Source: Dokdonella sp.
Lineage (GTDB): Bacteria > Pseudomonadota > Gammaproteobacteria > Xanthomonadales > Rhodanobacteraceae
Direction: 5' to 3'
DNA: 64,000 nt
Assembly: GCF_019634775.1 (NCBI RefSeq)
Contig: NZ_JAHCAS010000004.1
Coordinates: forward strand, 1 to 64,000
Shown in pieces: positions 27,907 to 36,826 of this stretch. Numbering within the stretch: the stretch's first letter is position 1; every line of letters starts with the position of its first letter. The translations under genes were made by a program, and so were the position numbers. The notes beneath the pieces are model-generated. The model had not been told where the DNA came from. It made no database searches and saw nothing but the letters and a program-made list of their open reading frames with translations.

Positions 27907-28994
27907 GTGTTCTGGATGACGATCTTCGGGAACTGGATCGATTTGTTGCGCGCACGCGTGGACAAGCGTCCGGCCGCGTTGCGGGCGATCTCGCGGTAGC
28001 GCGCAGCAAGGTCGGAGTCGGGCATCGCCGCCACCGTCGGTGTGCCGCCATCGGCCTGCTCGCGGATGCGGATGTCAAGCGGCAAAGCGCCGAGCAGCGG
28101 CACTGCGTACTGTGCGGCCATGCGCGCGCCGCCGCCATCGCCGAAGATCGCTTCCTCATGGCCACACTTCGTGCATACATGGGTCGCCATGTTCTCGACG
28201 ATGCCGAGGACCGGCACGTTGACCTTCTCGAACATCTTCAATGCCTTGCGCGCATCGAGCAGGGCGATGTCCTGTGGCGTCGTCACGATCACCGCTCCGG
28301 CCACCGGCACGCGCTGGCACAGGGTCAGCTGGATGTCGCCAGTACCCGGCGGCAGGTCGATGACGAGATAGTCGAGGTCGTTCCAACAGGTGTCGGTCAG
28401 CAGTTGCTGCAGCGCCTGGGTGACCATCGGTCCGCGCCAGATCATCGGCGTGTCCTCCTCGATCAGGAACCCGATCGACATGACCTGCACGCCGTGGTTG
28501 CGCTTTGGTTCGATGCTCCGTCCATCCACCGAATCGGGCTTGCCCGACAGGCCGAGCATGCGCGGCTGGCTCGGCCCGTAGATGTCGGCATCGAGGACAC
28601 CGACGCTGGCTCCTTCGGCGTGCAACGCGAGCGCGAGATTGGCGCTGACCGTCGACTTGCCGACGCCCCCCTTGCCGGAAGCAACCACGATGATGTTGCG
28701 CACACCGGCCAAGGGCGCGAGGCCCTCCTGCACGCGGTGCGCGGCAACCCGGCACGACACGCTGACTGCGGCATGATCGATGGCCGGGTCGGCTTCGAGC
28801 GCAGCCTTGACCGTCGCCGCCAGCGTGCCCTGCCACGACAGCGCCGGATATCCGAGCTGGATGTCGATGGAAACGTCGCGCCCGGACACGCCAACGCCGC
28901 GCACGGCGCCCGATTCGACGAGGTTCTGACCCGCGTGCGGGTCTTCGATCGTGGCGAGGATCGCGCGGGCGCGCGCTTCGGTGGCGTCGGTCAT
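27903..28994 (-). CDS. apbC: Iron-sulfur cluster carrier ATPase ApbC/Mrp
   Basis: A cytosolic P-loop ATPase that carries [4Fe-4S] clusters to apo-proteins. The 363-aa protein has an N-terminal MIP18/DUF59-like domain (about 1-90), then a deviant Walker A GKGGVGKST, DADIYGPSQPRMLG, DLPPGTGDIQLT and the cluster-binding CTKC in MATHVCTKCGHEE. It begins the apbC-DUF1287-dcd operon and is divergent from the lipoprotein-metG side. Confidence 0.95.
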   Translation of the reverse strand: MTDATEARARAILATIEDPHAGQNLVESGAVRGVGVSGRDVSIDIQLGYPALSWQGTLAATVKAALEADPAIDHAAVSVSCRVAAHRVQEGLAPLAGVRNIIVVASGKGGVGKSTVSANLALALHAEGASVGVLDADIYGPSQPRMLGLSGKPDSVDGRSIEPKRNHGVQVMSIGFLIEEDTPMIWRGPMVTQALQQLLTDTCWNDLDYLVIDLPPGTGDIQLTLCQRVPVAGAVIVTTPQDIALLDARKALKMFEKVNVPVLGIVENMATHVCTKCGHEEAIFGDGGGARMAAQYAVPLLGALPLDIRIREQADGGTPTVAAMPDSDLAARYREIARNAAGRLSTRARNKSIQFPKIVIQNT

Positions 28995-29043
28995 TGCAGG
29001 GGCCGCGTGTGGTGGGCAAATATTGCCTAGTATGCGGTCGAAG

Positions 29044-29108
29044 CCGGGAATGGGGAATCGTCAAGAGCGCCGCTTTCGAACTTCCCATTTCCGATTCCCC
29101 ATTCCCCG
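29044..29108. repeat. GGGGAAT-type inverted repeat, copy 1
   Basis: CCGGGAATGGGGAATCG (29044-29060) is inverted at 29092-29108 with one mismatch, so the RNA could form a 17-bp hairpin. A second longer copy of the same repeat type is at 60442-60516. It lies between the divergent apbC and lipoprotein genes. Confidence 0.8.
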
Positions 29109-29184
29109 CTGCAACGGAACCGTTCCCCACCCGCACGGTCCAAGCCCGCATCATTCGTCCCGCCCTCGTCCAAGGACCTCACCC

Positions 29185-29631
29185 ATGCGCATCATCCACC
29201 TTGCCTTGCCGCTGGCCGTTCTCGCCGGGCTGGCCGCATGCAACCGGGAGCAGCCTTCGGGACTGCCGGCAAGCGCACCCACGCCGGAATCGCCGGCCGC
29301 CGCTTCCGAAACTCGCCCGCCGCCGCCCCCGGTCGCAGCCGTCAAGGAAGCCGCGCCAGAATCCCCACCGCCACTCGACGAGCAGCTGGCCGCGTTCGAG
29401 GCGACCGGCTACCCGGTGTGCGACGACTACATGGAAAAGGCGCGCCAGTGCATCAACACGCGCATGGGGCCGGACGATCGCCTGGTCCACGGCCGCCAGC
29501 TCAAGGATTCGGTGCGCATCATCAACGCGAACATCAAGGCCGGCAGCGAGAACCGCATCGAACAGTCCTGCAAGCGCATGCGCATGCTCGGCATCACCAC
29601 GTTCGCCAAGTACGGCTGCACCGATCTCTGA
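29185..29631 (+). CDS. Proline-rich lipoprotein with a cysteine-containing C-terminal domain
   Basis: A 148-aa protein with a lipobox (LAGLAACN, Cys19), then about 45 residues rich in Pro, Ala and Glu that would act as a flexible spacer, and a compact C-terminal part with four cysteines (YPVCDDYMEKARQCINTRMG ... EQSCKRMRMLG ... YGCTDL), probably two disulfides. No family is recognised. It lies just before metG but is separated by a hairpin. Confidence 0.72.
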   Translation: MRIIHLALPLAVLAGLAACNREQPSGLPASAPTPESPAAASETRPPPPPVAAVKEAAPESPPPLDEQLAAFEATGYPVCDDYMEKARQCINTRMGPDDRLVHGRQLKDSVRIINANIKAGSENRIEQSCKRMRMLGITTFAKYGCTDL

Positions 29632-29638
29632 ACCGCGC

Positions 29639-29682
29639 CATGCGCGTGCTTGCCGGCTGCGGTCGCACGCGCATGCCATAAT
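29639..29682 (+). promoter_or_regulatory. Hairpin then possible -10 box before metG
   Basis: Perfect 11-bp arms (29639-29649 and 29665-29675, 15-nt loop) end 1 bp before CATAAT (29677-29682). The hairpin may end the lipoprotein transcript; CATAAT could be the metG -10 box. No convincing -35 is seen at 16-18 bp. Confidence 0.4.
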
Positions 29683-29714
29683 TCGCGGCTCCCCGCCGCG
29701 GACTACCCGACGCC

Positions 29715-31853
29715 ATGAGTTCTCCGAGGAAGATCCTCGTCAGCACGGCCCTGCCCTACGCCAACGGGCCGCTCCATATCGGCCACCTCGTCGGCTATAT
29801 CCAGGGCGACATCTGGGTGCGCGCGCGCCGCATGGCCGGCGACTGCGTGCATTTCGTCTGTGCCGACGACGCTCACGGCACGCCGATCATGCTCGCTGCC
29901 GAGAGGGCCGGCATGACGCCCGAGGCCTTCATCGCTCCGGTACAGGCATCGCACGAGCGCGACTTCGCCGATTTCGGCGTCGCCTTCGACCACTATCACT
30001 CGACCCATTCGCCGGAAAACCGCGAACTCGCCGAAGCGGTCTACCTTGCCCTGTGCGAGGCTGGCGCAATCGTGAAGCGCTCGATCGAGCAACTCTACGA
30101 CCCGGCGCGGCAGATGTTCCTGCCTGATCGCTACATCAAGGGCGAATGCCCGAACTGCGGCACATCCGACCAGTACGGCGACAACTGCGAGAACTGCGGC
30201 GCGACCTACGCACCGACCGAGCTGAAGAACCCTCGCTCGGTGGTCTCGGGCGCCGTGCCCGAGCTGCGTGGTTCCGAGCATCACTTCTTTCAGGTCGGCA
30301 AGTACGAGGGCCTGCTGCGTGACTGGTTCGCCGGCACGCTGACCGGTGGCCGCGCAGTCGCCCATCCCGGCGTGATCGCCAAGCTGCGCGAATGGCTCGA
30401 TGCAGACGGCGGCCTGCGCGACTGGGACATCTCGCGCGATGCGCCCTACTTCGGTTTCGCCATTCCAGGTGCACCGGGCAAGTATTTCTACGTTTGGCTC
30501 GACGCGCCGCTCGGCTATCTGGCCAGCTTCAAGGCCCTGTGCGCCCGCGAGGGTTTGTCGTTCGACGAATATCTCGCCCCCGGCAGCACCGCGGAGATGC
30601 ACCATTTCATCGGCAAGGACATCGTCAATTTCCACGGCTTGTTCTGGCCGGCGATGCTGCATGGCGCCGGCCTGCGCGTGCCGACCGCCCTGCATGTCAA
30701 CGGTTACCTCACCGTCAACGGCGAGAAAATGTCGAAGTCGCGCGGCACCTTCATCCAGGCGCGCACCTACCTCGATGCCGGCCTCGACGCCGACCATCTG
30801 CGCTACTACTTCGCAACGAAATCCTCCGGCGGCGTGGTCGATCTCGATCTCAACCTCGAAGATTTCGCCCAGCGCGTCAATTCGGACATCGTCGGCAAGT
30901 TCGTCAACATCGCCAGTCGCTGCGCGAAACTGCTCGAGGTGCATTTCGACAACCGCCTCGCCGCAGCGTTCTGGGCGTCGGATGCCGGGACGCCACCCGC
31001 CTGGGAGTCCGCTGCCACCCACGCTCTGTCGACCGCGACGGCGGACCTGACCGCCGCGGTCACCCACTACGCAAACGACGATTTCAACAAGGCCACCAGC
31101 GCGATCATGGCGGTGGCCGACCGTGCCAATGCATACATCGCCGAAGCCGCCCCATGGGCGCTGGCGAAGGATCCGGCGCGCCGCGGCGAACTGCACGTCG
31201 TGCTGAGCACCGGCCTCAACCTGTTCCGGGCGATCGCCTGCGCGATCAAGCCGATCCTGCCGGCGACCACGGCGAAGGCCGAGGCCTTCCTCGGCCTTGC
31301 CGGTGGCTACCACGGCTTCGACGACATCGGACGGCACCTCGGCGACCATGTCGTGCGCAGCTACGAGGCATTGGCCACGCGTGTCGATACAGCGAAGATC
31401 GCCGCGATGCTCGAAGCCTCGAAGGAATCGCTCGCGCCGACCACAACCGCTGCACCGCATGGCTCAACGGTGGCGGCTCAGGCCAATGCCGCCGCGCCGG
31501 CAACTCCAGCCACTGCACGCACCGACATCTCGATCGACGACTTCGCCCGCCTCGACCTGCGCATCGGCAAGGTGCTGGAATGCGCCTTCGTCGAAGGCTC
31601 GGACAAGCTGTTGCGCTTCCGCCTCGACGCCGGCGAACTCGGCGAGCGCCAGATCTTCTCCGGCATCCGCGCTGCCTATGCCGAGCCGGACAAACTGGTC
31701 GGTCGCCACGTCGTCTTCGTCGCCAATCTGGCCCCACGCAAGATGCGCTTCGGCCTCTCCGAGGGCATGATCCTCTCGGCCGGCAACGGAGGCAGCGACC
31801 TCAGGCTGCTCGACGTCGATGCGGGCGCGGTGCCGGGAGCCACGGTCCGCTGA
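29715..31853 (+). CDS. metG: Methionyl-tRNA synthetase
   Basis: Charges tRNA-Met, 712 aa. The class I HIGH motif is at 21-24 (PLHIGHLVG), a single-knuckle pair of zinc CxxC motifs at C145/C148 and C158/C161, and the KMSKS loop near residue 338 ([11 protein letters not shown]). A C-terminal EMAP/Trbp111 tRNA-binding domain follows from about residue 605 ([27 protein letters not shown]). Long enzyme with dimerising tail, as in E. coli. rnfB follows after 26 bp. Confidence 0.98.
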   Translation: MSSPRKILVSTALPYANGPLHIGHLVGYIQGDIWVRARRMAGDCVHFVCADDAHGTPIMLAAERAGMTPEAFIAPVQASHERDFADFGVAFDHYHSTHSPENRELAEAVYLALCEAGAIVKRSIEQLYDPARQMFLPDRYIKGECPNCGTSDQYGDNCENCGATYAPTELKNPRSVVSGAVPELRGSEHHFFQVGKYEGLLRDWFAGTLTGGRAVAHPGVIAKLREWLDADGGLRDWDISRDAPYFGFAIPGAPGKYFYVWLDAPLGYLASFKALCAREGLSFDEYLAPGSTAEMHHFIGKDIVNFHGLFWPAMLHGAGLRVPTALHVNGYLTVNGEKMSKSRGTFIQARTYLDAGLDADHLRYYFATKSSGGVVDLDLNLEDFAQRVNSDIVGKFVNIASRCAKLLEVHFDNRLAAAFWASDAGTPPAWESAATHALSTATADLTAAVTHYANDDFNKATSAIMAVADRANAYIAEAAPWALAKDPARRGELHVVLSTGLNLFRAIACAIKPILPATTAKAEAFLGLAGGYHGFDDIGRHLGDHVVRSYEALATRVDTAKIAAMLEASKESLAPTTTAAPHGSTVAAQANAAAPATPATARTDISIDDFARLDLRIGKVLECAFVEGSDKLLRFRLDAGELGERQIFSGIRAAYAEPDKLVGRHVVFVANLAPRKMRFGLSEGMILSAGNGGSDLRLLDVDAGAVPGATVR

Positions 31854-31879
31854 GGTCGAAATCGCCGCGCGCCCGCCAG

Positions 31880-32527
31880 ATGCCAACCGATCTCGCCGAC
31901 CGCCTCGACGCTCTGCTGCCGCAGACTCAATGCACCCGCTGCGGCTTTGCGGCGTGTCGCCCCTATGCCGAGGCGCTGGCGAACGGCACGGCGGACATCG
32001 ACCGTTGTCCACCCGGTGGCGATGCCGGTGCGGCGGCGCTGGCCGGGCTGCTCGGGTGCGCGGCGAAGCCCGTCGATCCAGCCTTCGGCGTCGAGGCGGC
32101 GCCGGCCATCGCGGTGATCGACGAGACCGCGTGCATCGGCTGCACGAAATGCATCCAGGCCTGTCCGGTCGACGCGATCCTCGGCGCGTCCAAACGCATG
32201 CACGCGATCATCACCGCGGAGTGCACCGGCTGCGAGCTGTGCATCGCCCCGTGTCCGGTGGACTGCATCACGATGCAACCGATCTCCGCATCGCTGCTGG
32301 CGCGGAATGCCGTGCTCGCACGTGCCGCACATGCACGCCTGCGCTACGAGGCGCGGGGCAAGCGCCTGGCGCGCGATGCCACCGAGCGTGAAACGCGCCG
32401 TGCCGGCACGCGCGCGGACGAAGCGGCACCGCCGCCACCGATCACGCGCTCGGCCGTGCTCGAAGCGATCGCGCGCGGCAAGGCCCGGCGCATGGCCGGC
32501 AATGGTTCCGGGGCCGGCGGCGCATGA
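31880..32527 (+). CDS. rnfB: RnfB-type iron-sulfur protein, cytosolic form
   Basis: A 215-aa protein with the RnfB 4Fe-4S domain ([15 protein letters not shown], Cys18/21/26, then Cys43) and two ferredoxin clusters ([15 protein letters not shown] and [15 protein letters not shown]). Normal RnfB begins with a membrane helix that anchors it in the Rnf/Rsx complex; here the chain starts directly with the cluster domain and no other rnf genes are close. The basic C-terminal 60 residues are unlike Rnf. It overlaps nth by 4 bp, so it may supply electrons or clusters to the repair enzyme or other cytosolic proteins; this is inference. Confidence 0.88.
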   Translation: MPTDLADRLDALLPQTQCTRCGFAACRPYAEALANGTADIDRCPPGGDAGAAALAGLLGCAAKPVDPAFGVEAAPAIAVIDETACIGCTKCIQACPVDAILGASKRMHAIITAECTGCELCIAPCPVDCITMQPISASLLARNAVLARAAHARLRYEARGKRLARDATERETRRAGTRADEAAPPPPITRSAVLEAIARGKARRMAGNGSGAGGA

Positions 32528-33183
32528 AACGCGAGAAGGTCATCGAGATGTTCTCGCGCCTGCGCGAACTCGATCCGCATCCGACCACCGAGCTCGAGTA
32601 CACCACGCCATTCGAACTGCTGGTCGCGGTGATCCTGTCGGCCCAGGCGACCGACGTCGGCGTCAACAAGGCGACGCGGCGGCTGTACCCGGTCGCGCGC
32701 ACGCCGCAGGCGATCCTCGACCTCGGCGAAGAAGGCCTGAAGCGACATATCTCGACGATCGGCCTGTTCAACGCCAAGGCAAGGAATGTCATCGCCACCT
32801 GTCGCATCCTCGTCGATGAACACGGCGGCGAGGTGCCGCACGAGCGTGCGGCGCTGGAAGCCCTGCCGGGCGTTGGCCGCAAGACCGCCAACGTCATCCT
32901 CAACACGGTGTTCGGCGAACCGACGATCGCCGTCGACACGCATATCTACCGCGTTGCCAACCGCACAGGCCTCGCCCCAGGCAAGACTGTGCGTGCCGTG
33001 GAGGACAAACTGCTGAAAGTCGTGCCGCCGGAATTCCGCCTGCACGCGCACCACTGGCTGATCCTGCACGGGCGCTACACGTGCAAGGCGCGCACTCCGG
33101 ATTGCCCGCGCTGCGTGATCCGCGACCTGTGTGCATGGCGGCACAAGACACCGGCCGGCAAGGCATCGGGAATCAATCCGTAG
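32524..33183 (+). CDS. nth: Endonuclease III
   Basis: A DNA glycosylase/AP lyase that removes oxidised pyrimidines. The 219-aa protein has the helix-hairpin-helix [18 protein letters not shown] with the catalytic Lys, the catalytic Asp in [13 protein letters not shown], and a C-terminal [4Fe-4S] loop [17 protein letters not shown] with the exact C-x6-C-x2-C-x5-C spacing. The 4-bp overlap with rnfB (ATGA) suggests coupling; the same pair occurs in E. coli within the rsx operon, where nth follows rsxE. Confidence 0.97.
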   Translation: MKREKVIEMFSRLRELDPHPTTELEYTTPFELLVAVILSAQATDVGVNKATRRLYPVARTPQAILDLGEEGLKRHISTIGLFNAKARNVIATCRILVDEHGGEVPHERAALEALPGVGRKTANVILNTVFGEPTIAVDTHIYRVANRTGLAPGKTVRAVEDKLLKVVPPEFRLHAHHWLILHGRYTCKARTPDCPRCVIRDLCAWRHKTPAGKASGINP

Positions 33184-33240
33184 GAGCCCGTTCACGGGCG
33201 ATGCTTTGGGCGAGAAGGGCATCGCCCCCGAAGGAGCTCC
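33183..33240. repeat. Palindromic GCGATGC repeat, copy B
   Basis: GGAGCCCGTTCACGGGCGATGC (positions 33183-33204; identical in its core to copy A) faces GCATCGCCC...GGAGCTCC at 33219-33240. The outer and inner ends pair well and the middle poorly. It begins at the last base of the nth stop codon. Confidence 0.75.
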
Positions 33241-33246
33241 CACAGG

Positions 33247-33277
33247 AAAAAAGAAGGCAGCCCGTGTGGGCTGCCTT
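33247..33277 (-). terminator. Rho-independent terminator of the porin gene
   Basis: On the minus strand AAGGCAGCCC/GGGCTGCCTT (10 bp, 4-nt loop) is followed by CTTTTTTCC, 48 bp after the porin stop codon. A textbook terminator; it may also stop nth transcripts. Confidence 0.88.
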
Positions 33278-33325
33278 GAAGGGACGACTGCGGGGATCCA
33301 GACCAGCCGTTGGAGAGACGGATAC

Positions 33326-34474
33326 TCACCAATAGAACTGCGCACGCGCCTCGACGATGTTCGGATCGTCGTCGACGCCACGGCGAGTGCTGTTGACGTG
33401 GACATAGTTGGCAGCAAGCTTGAAGTTCGAGCGCCAGTACCAGTTCACGCCGACCGTGAGGTTGCTTTCCACGCCACCCAGCACCGGGCGGTCGTCCAGA
33501 TCGGTCTTGTCGTAGCGCAGGCCGAGCTGCCACATGCCCGAAGCCGGCTCGCTGGGCAACGGTGTCGACGGCAGTCCATTCTTGTAGCCGAACTTCTCGC
33601 CGGTGAGGTTCCACACGCCCTGGACGTACCAGCTGTTGCCGGTGAAGTCCGGCGCACTCGTTGCACTGGTGCGCGATGTGGTCGAGCGCATGTATTCGCC
33701 CTGCACCTTGAACGGGCCGCCGATCCACAGGCCTTCGAGGCCATAGGTGCGCACGCGATCGGTATTGGCAAGGGTGCCGGTGTCAACGAGGCGTACGGCC
33801 GAGAGATCGGCATCCGGGCGCACGCGCCAGCGCGAGGTGTCGCCATCGGTGTCGTGGTCCATCGCCGACACGCCGAAATGCAGGACATTGCCACCGTCAC
33901 GGATCGGCGCGTAGTAGAAGCGGCCGCCGAAACCCTGGCCCTGATTGAGGTTGCGGGTCAGTTCGCGGCCAAACGCGCTGACCTGATAACCCCAGGGGCC
34001 GGCGTCGCTGCCGTAGGCGACACCGAGGCGGCGCCCCACGCCGAACAGGTTGGTGACCATCGCCTTGGAGATGAAGTCGTTGTGGCGCGTACTGGTCAGC
34101 TCCTCGAGGCTGTTCGGCTGCTTGTACTGACCGATCAGCAGGTAGCTGCTGCCGAGCTTCCACTTGAGGTTGGTGTCGAGGAACTTGTCGGCCTTGGCGT
34201 CGTAGCCGATCACCCAGTCGAACGTGGTGCCCTTGCCCTTGAGCACGATTTCGGCGCGACGCAGCTCGAACTCGCTGTCCTTGCCATTGATACCGGTCGT
34301 GCCGTTGAGATCCTGCACGTCGTTGTCGTACCAGTTGGCGTCGGCCTGGACCAGGCCTTCGAGGCTCACTTCGCTGCCGAACATCACGTCAAGAGCGATA
34401 TCCGCCTGGGCAGCCGGCGCGGCCAGGATCATGGCGATTGCGCTGCCGAGCAGCCGTGGGGTCAGTCGGTTCAT
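33326..34474 (-). CDS. Phosphate-selective porin OprO/OprP family protein
   Basis: A 382-aa outer-membrane porin. After a signal peptide (LLGSAIAMILAAPAAQA), the barrel has family features: EGLVQADANWYDND, FELRRAEIVLKGKGTTFDWVIGYD, LIGQYKQPNSLEELTSTRHNDFI and LGLRYDKTDLDD, ending in EARAQFYW with a C-terminal aromatic residue. P. aeruginosa OprP takes up phosphate when it is scarce; a pst operon lies 3.4 kb away, which fits, but substrate selectivity needs direct testing. The terminator at 33247-33277 ends it. Confidence 0.9.
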   Translation of the reverse strand: MNRLTPRLLGSAIAMILAAPAAQADIALDVMFGSEVSLEGLVQADANWYDNDVQDLNGTTGINGKDSEFELRRAEIVLKGKGTTFDWVIGYDAKADKFLDTNLKWKLGSSYLLIGQYKQPNSLEELTSTRHNDFISKAMVTNLFGVGRRLGVAYGSDAGPWGYQVSAFGRELTRNLNQGQGFGGRFYYAPIRDGGNVLHFGVSAMDHDTDGDTSRWRVRPDADLSAVRLVDTGTLANTDRVRTYGLEGLWIGGPFKVQGEYMRSTTSRTSATSAPDFTGNSWYVQGVWNLTGEKFGYKNGLPSTPLPSEPASGMWQLGLRYDKTDLDDRPVLGGVESNLTVGVNWYWRSNFKLAANYVHVNSTRRGVDDDPNIVEARAQFYW

Positions 34475-34718
34475 TTGTCAGGTTTCCGTTATGAGGGAGT
34501 CGACGGCGCGCAGCCTAGGCCGGTCCTGTTACGCTCCGATTTCATTCCGGCGAAACCCTGATGACGAAAGCGTTCCACATGCATGCTGCGGGCGCACGAT
34601 GCATGGACATGTGATCTGCGGCAACCTTTGCGCCCGCACGCTGTCATTGCATGGTCGCACCGCAACCCGATCGTCCCCTTGGCGTCACCCATACCCTCCG
34701 GCGATGGCCGGCAACCCG

Positions 34719-34732
34719 GCGGAACGTTCCGC
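34719..34732. promoter_or_regulatory. Perfect palindrome upstream of hvfA (possible operator)
   Basis: GCGGAACGTTCCGC is a perfect 14-bp palindrome 22 bp before the hvfA ATG, just ahead of the Shine-Dalgarno GGAG (34741-34750 region). Its symmetry and position suit a repressor or metal-sensor site. The regulator is unknown; it may also be chance. Confidence 0.4.
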
Positions 34733-34754
34733 CTCTACCCCTGGAGAAGTCCCC

Positions 34755-35177
34755 ATGTCCAGCAAGCACGTCAAACCCGTCGGCATCGCCATCGGCACCG
34801 CCCTGCTCGGTTCGCTGTCGCTCGCCCAACTCGCCGTTGCCAGCGATGGTTTCAAGGCCAGCGACCTTGGCCGTGGCTACGTCGTGGCCATGGCCGGCGA
34901 CAAGGCGAAAGAGGGCAAGTGCGGTGAAGGCAAATGCGGCGAGGGCAAATGCGGTTTCGCCAAGCTCGACGCCAACGGCGACGGCGCGATCTCGGCCGAT
35001 GAATGGAATGCAGCGAAGCCCGACAAGGCCGACAAGTGGGCCAAGCTCGATGCCGATGGCGATGGCAAGGTCACCCGCGAAGAATGGGACGCCGCACACA
35101 AGGCGAAGGAAGGCAAGTGCGGCGAGGGCAAGTGCGGCGAAGGCAAGTGTGGCGGTTCGGCCGAGAAGAAGGGCTGA
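34755..35177 (+). CDS. HvfA/bufferin-like RiPP metallophore precursor with two EF-hands
   Basis: A 140-aa exported precursor. A signal peptide ([22 protein letters not shown]) is followed by EGKCG three times (residues 53-67), then two EF-hand loops ([12 protein letters not shown] at 72-83 and [12 protein letters not shown] at 99-110), then EGKCG three times again (119-133) and a short Lys/Gly end. EGKCG is the motif whose cysteine is oxidised by MNIO enzymes in HvfA-type bufferins; the six cysteines here are the only ones. Both EF loops have the canonical Asp-x-Asp/Asn-x-Asp-Gly...Glu ligands. hvfB starts 7 bp later. Start: ATG with GGAGAAG upstream. The identification is by motif and neighbours; modification is inferred. 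Confidence 0.88.
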   Translation: MSSKHVKPVGIAIGTALLGSLSLAQLAVASDGFKASDLGRGYVVAMAGDKAKEGKCGEGKCGEGKCGFAKLDANGDGAISADEWNAAKPDKADKWAKLDADGDGKVTREEWDAAHKAKEGKCGEGKCGEGKCGGSAEKKG

Positions 35178-35184
35178 CAGCGAC

Positions 35185-36033
35185 ATGCGCGCCGGCGCTT
35201 CGCTCGCCGGAGCCGGGCTCGGACTGCGGCGCGGCCTGATCGCCGCGCTGCAGTCTGCCCCATCGATTCCCGTCGACTTCTTCGAACTCGCCCCGGAGAA
35301 CTGGATCGGCGTCGGCGGCCGCCTCGGCCGCGCGCTGCGCGCGTTCACCGAGCGCCATCGTTTCGCCTGTCACGGCCTCTCGCTCTCGCTCGGCGGCCCG
35401 GCACCGCTCGACGAAACCCTGCTCGTGCGCATCCGCCGCTTCATGGACATGCACGGCATCGCCGACTACAGCGAACACCTGTCGTGGTGCAATGACGGCG
35501 GCCATCTGTATGACCTGCTGCCGCTGCCGTTCACCGGCGAGATGGTCCACCACGTCGCCGCACGCATCCGGCGCACCCAGGACATCCTCGGCCGGCGCAT
35601 CGCCGTCGAGAACTCCTCGTACTACGCGGTGCCGCACGCGGAGATGAGCGAAGCCGAATTCATCAACGCCGTGCTCGCAGAAGCCGACTGCGAGTTGCTG
35701 CTCGACGTCAACAACGTGTACGTCAACAGCATCAATCATCGCTATGACGCGCACGCCTTTATCGACGCCCTGCCCGTGGGCTGCACGGCCTGGATCCACG
35801 TTGCCGGCCACTACAACGAAGCGTCCGACCTGATCGTAGACACGCATGGCGCACCGGTGATCGATCCGGTGTGGGCGCTGCTCGAACATGCCTACGCGCG
35901 CTTCGGCAGCGTACCGACCATGGTCGAGCGCGATTTCAACCTGCCGCCGCTCGATGAACTGTTCGTCGAAGTCGGACGCATCCGTCTCCTGCAGGCCGCT
36001 TGCGCCGACGGAGCACGCCGTCGCCATGCCTGA
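35185..36033 (+). CDS. MNIO (DUF692) family RiPP-modifying enzyme, HvfB-like
   Basis: A 282-aa multinuclear non-haem iron oxidative enzyme of the DUF692 family, related to MbnB of methanobactin synthesis. The metal-site blocks are all present: [61 protein letters not shown] and [10 protein letters not shown]. Known relatives convert precursor cysteines to thiooxazole or oxazolone/thioamide groups with a partner protein. Here it follows the EGKCG precursor directly and overlaps the DUF2063 partner gene by 8 bp, so precursor-enzyme-partner order is exactly that of hvfABC/bufferin loci. Confidence 0.93.
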   Translation: MRAGASLAGAGLGLRRGLIAALQSAPSIPVDFFELAPENWIGVGGRLGRALRAFTERHRFACHGLSLSLGGPAPLDETLLVRIRRFMDMHGIADYSEHLSWCNDGGHLYDLLPLPFTGEMVHHVAARIRRTQDILGRRIAVENSSYYAVPHAEMSEAEFINAVLAEADCELLLDVNNVYVNSINHRYDAHAFIDALPVGCTAWIHVAGHYNEASDLIVDTHGAPVIDPVWALLEHAYARFGSVPTMVERDFNLPPLDELFVEVGRIRLLQAACADGARRRHA

Positions 36034-36778
36034 AGCATCCGCAGACGATCCGCGCCTTGCCTTCAGCGCGCACCTGCGCGACCCCGACGGCATCGCCGCA
36101 CCGGCCCATATCGAGGCACGGCGCATGGCGATCTACCGCGAACTCGTGCAGAACAACCTGATCGACCTGCTCGGCGGCAATTTTCCAGTGCTGCGCGCCC
36201 TGCACGATGACGCGCAATGGAGCGAACTCGTGCGTGCCTTCCTGCGCGATCACCGTTGCTCGACACCGCTGTTCACCGAGATCGCATGCGAGTTCATCCG
36301 ATTTCTCGAAGCGCGCGCGCCGTCCGGGATCGATCCTCCGTTCTTCGTCGAACTGGCCCAGTACGAATGGAGCGAACTCGCCCTCGCCATCGACGAGGCC
36401 GACATCGACAGCGCGCCCCACGATCGCTCCGGCGATCCGGTCACCGGTATCCCGGTGCTGTCACCCTTGGCCCGGTTGCTTGCCTGGCGCTATCCGGTCC
36501 AGCACATCGGCCCGGCGTTTCGCCCGCATGATCCGCCAGCGCAGCCGACCCTGATCGTGCTCGTGCGCACGCGCGAGGGCGACGTCGGATTCCTTGAGGT
36601 CGATCCGCTGAGCGCCATGCTGTTCCAGACCCTGTCCCGCAACACTGATGCCTGCGGTGCCGATTGCGTGGACGCCGTACTCGCCTCGCTCGGGCGCAGC
36701 GAGCCCGGCCTGCGTGCGTCCGGCCTTTACATGCTGCATGAGTTCCATCGGCGCGAGATCGTGCTCGGCACGCGCTGA
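36026..36778 (+). CDS. DUF2063 partner protein of the MNIO enzyme, HvfC-like
   Basis: A 250-aa protein with an N-terminal DUF2063 (putative DNA-binding-named) domain: [47 protein letters not shown], which matches the HvfC/BufC RiPP recognition partner family, and a C-terminal domain ([36 protein letters not shown]). These proteins bind the precursor and present it to the MNIO enzyme. The gene overlaps hvfB by 8 bp. No DoxX/HvfD-type membrane gene follows; rnt does, after 48 bp. Confidence 0.9.
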   Translation: MPEASADDPRLAFSAHLRDPDGIAAPAHIEARRMAIYRELVQNNLIDLLGGNFPVLRALHDDAQWSELVRAFLRDHRCSTPLFTEIACEFIRFLEARAPSGIDPPFFVELAQYEWSELALAIDEADIDSAPHDRSGDPVTGIPVLSPLARLLAWRYPVQHIGPAFRPHDPPAQPTLIVLVRTREGDVGFLEVDPLSAMLFQTLSRNTDACGADCVDAVLASLGRSEPGLRASGLYMLHEFHRREIVLGTR

Positions 36779-36826
36779 GCACCCTCATCGTTCACGCTTC
36801 GCGCACGCCTCGGCTATCCTCGCCGG

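Noticed and set aside
30392-31879. Open frame before rnfB that would give a 711-aa protein
   Set aside because: It overlaps metG in another frame and is Arg-rich without domains; only the last 215 residues are RnfB.
34911-35153. Repeats in the precursor gene as an assembly artefact or recent duplication
   Set aside because: The six EGKCG units use different synonymous codons and the frame continues properly through both EF-hands, so selection on the protein is the simpler reading.
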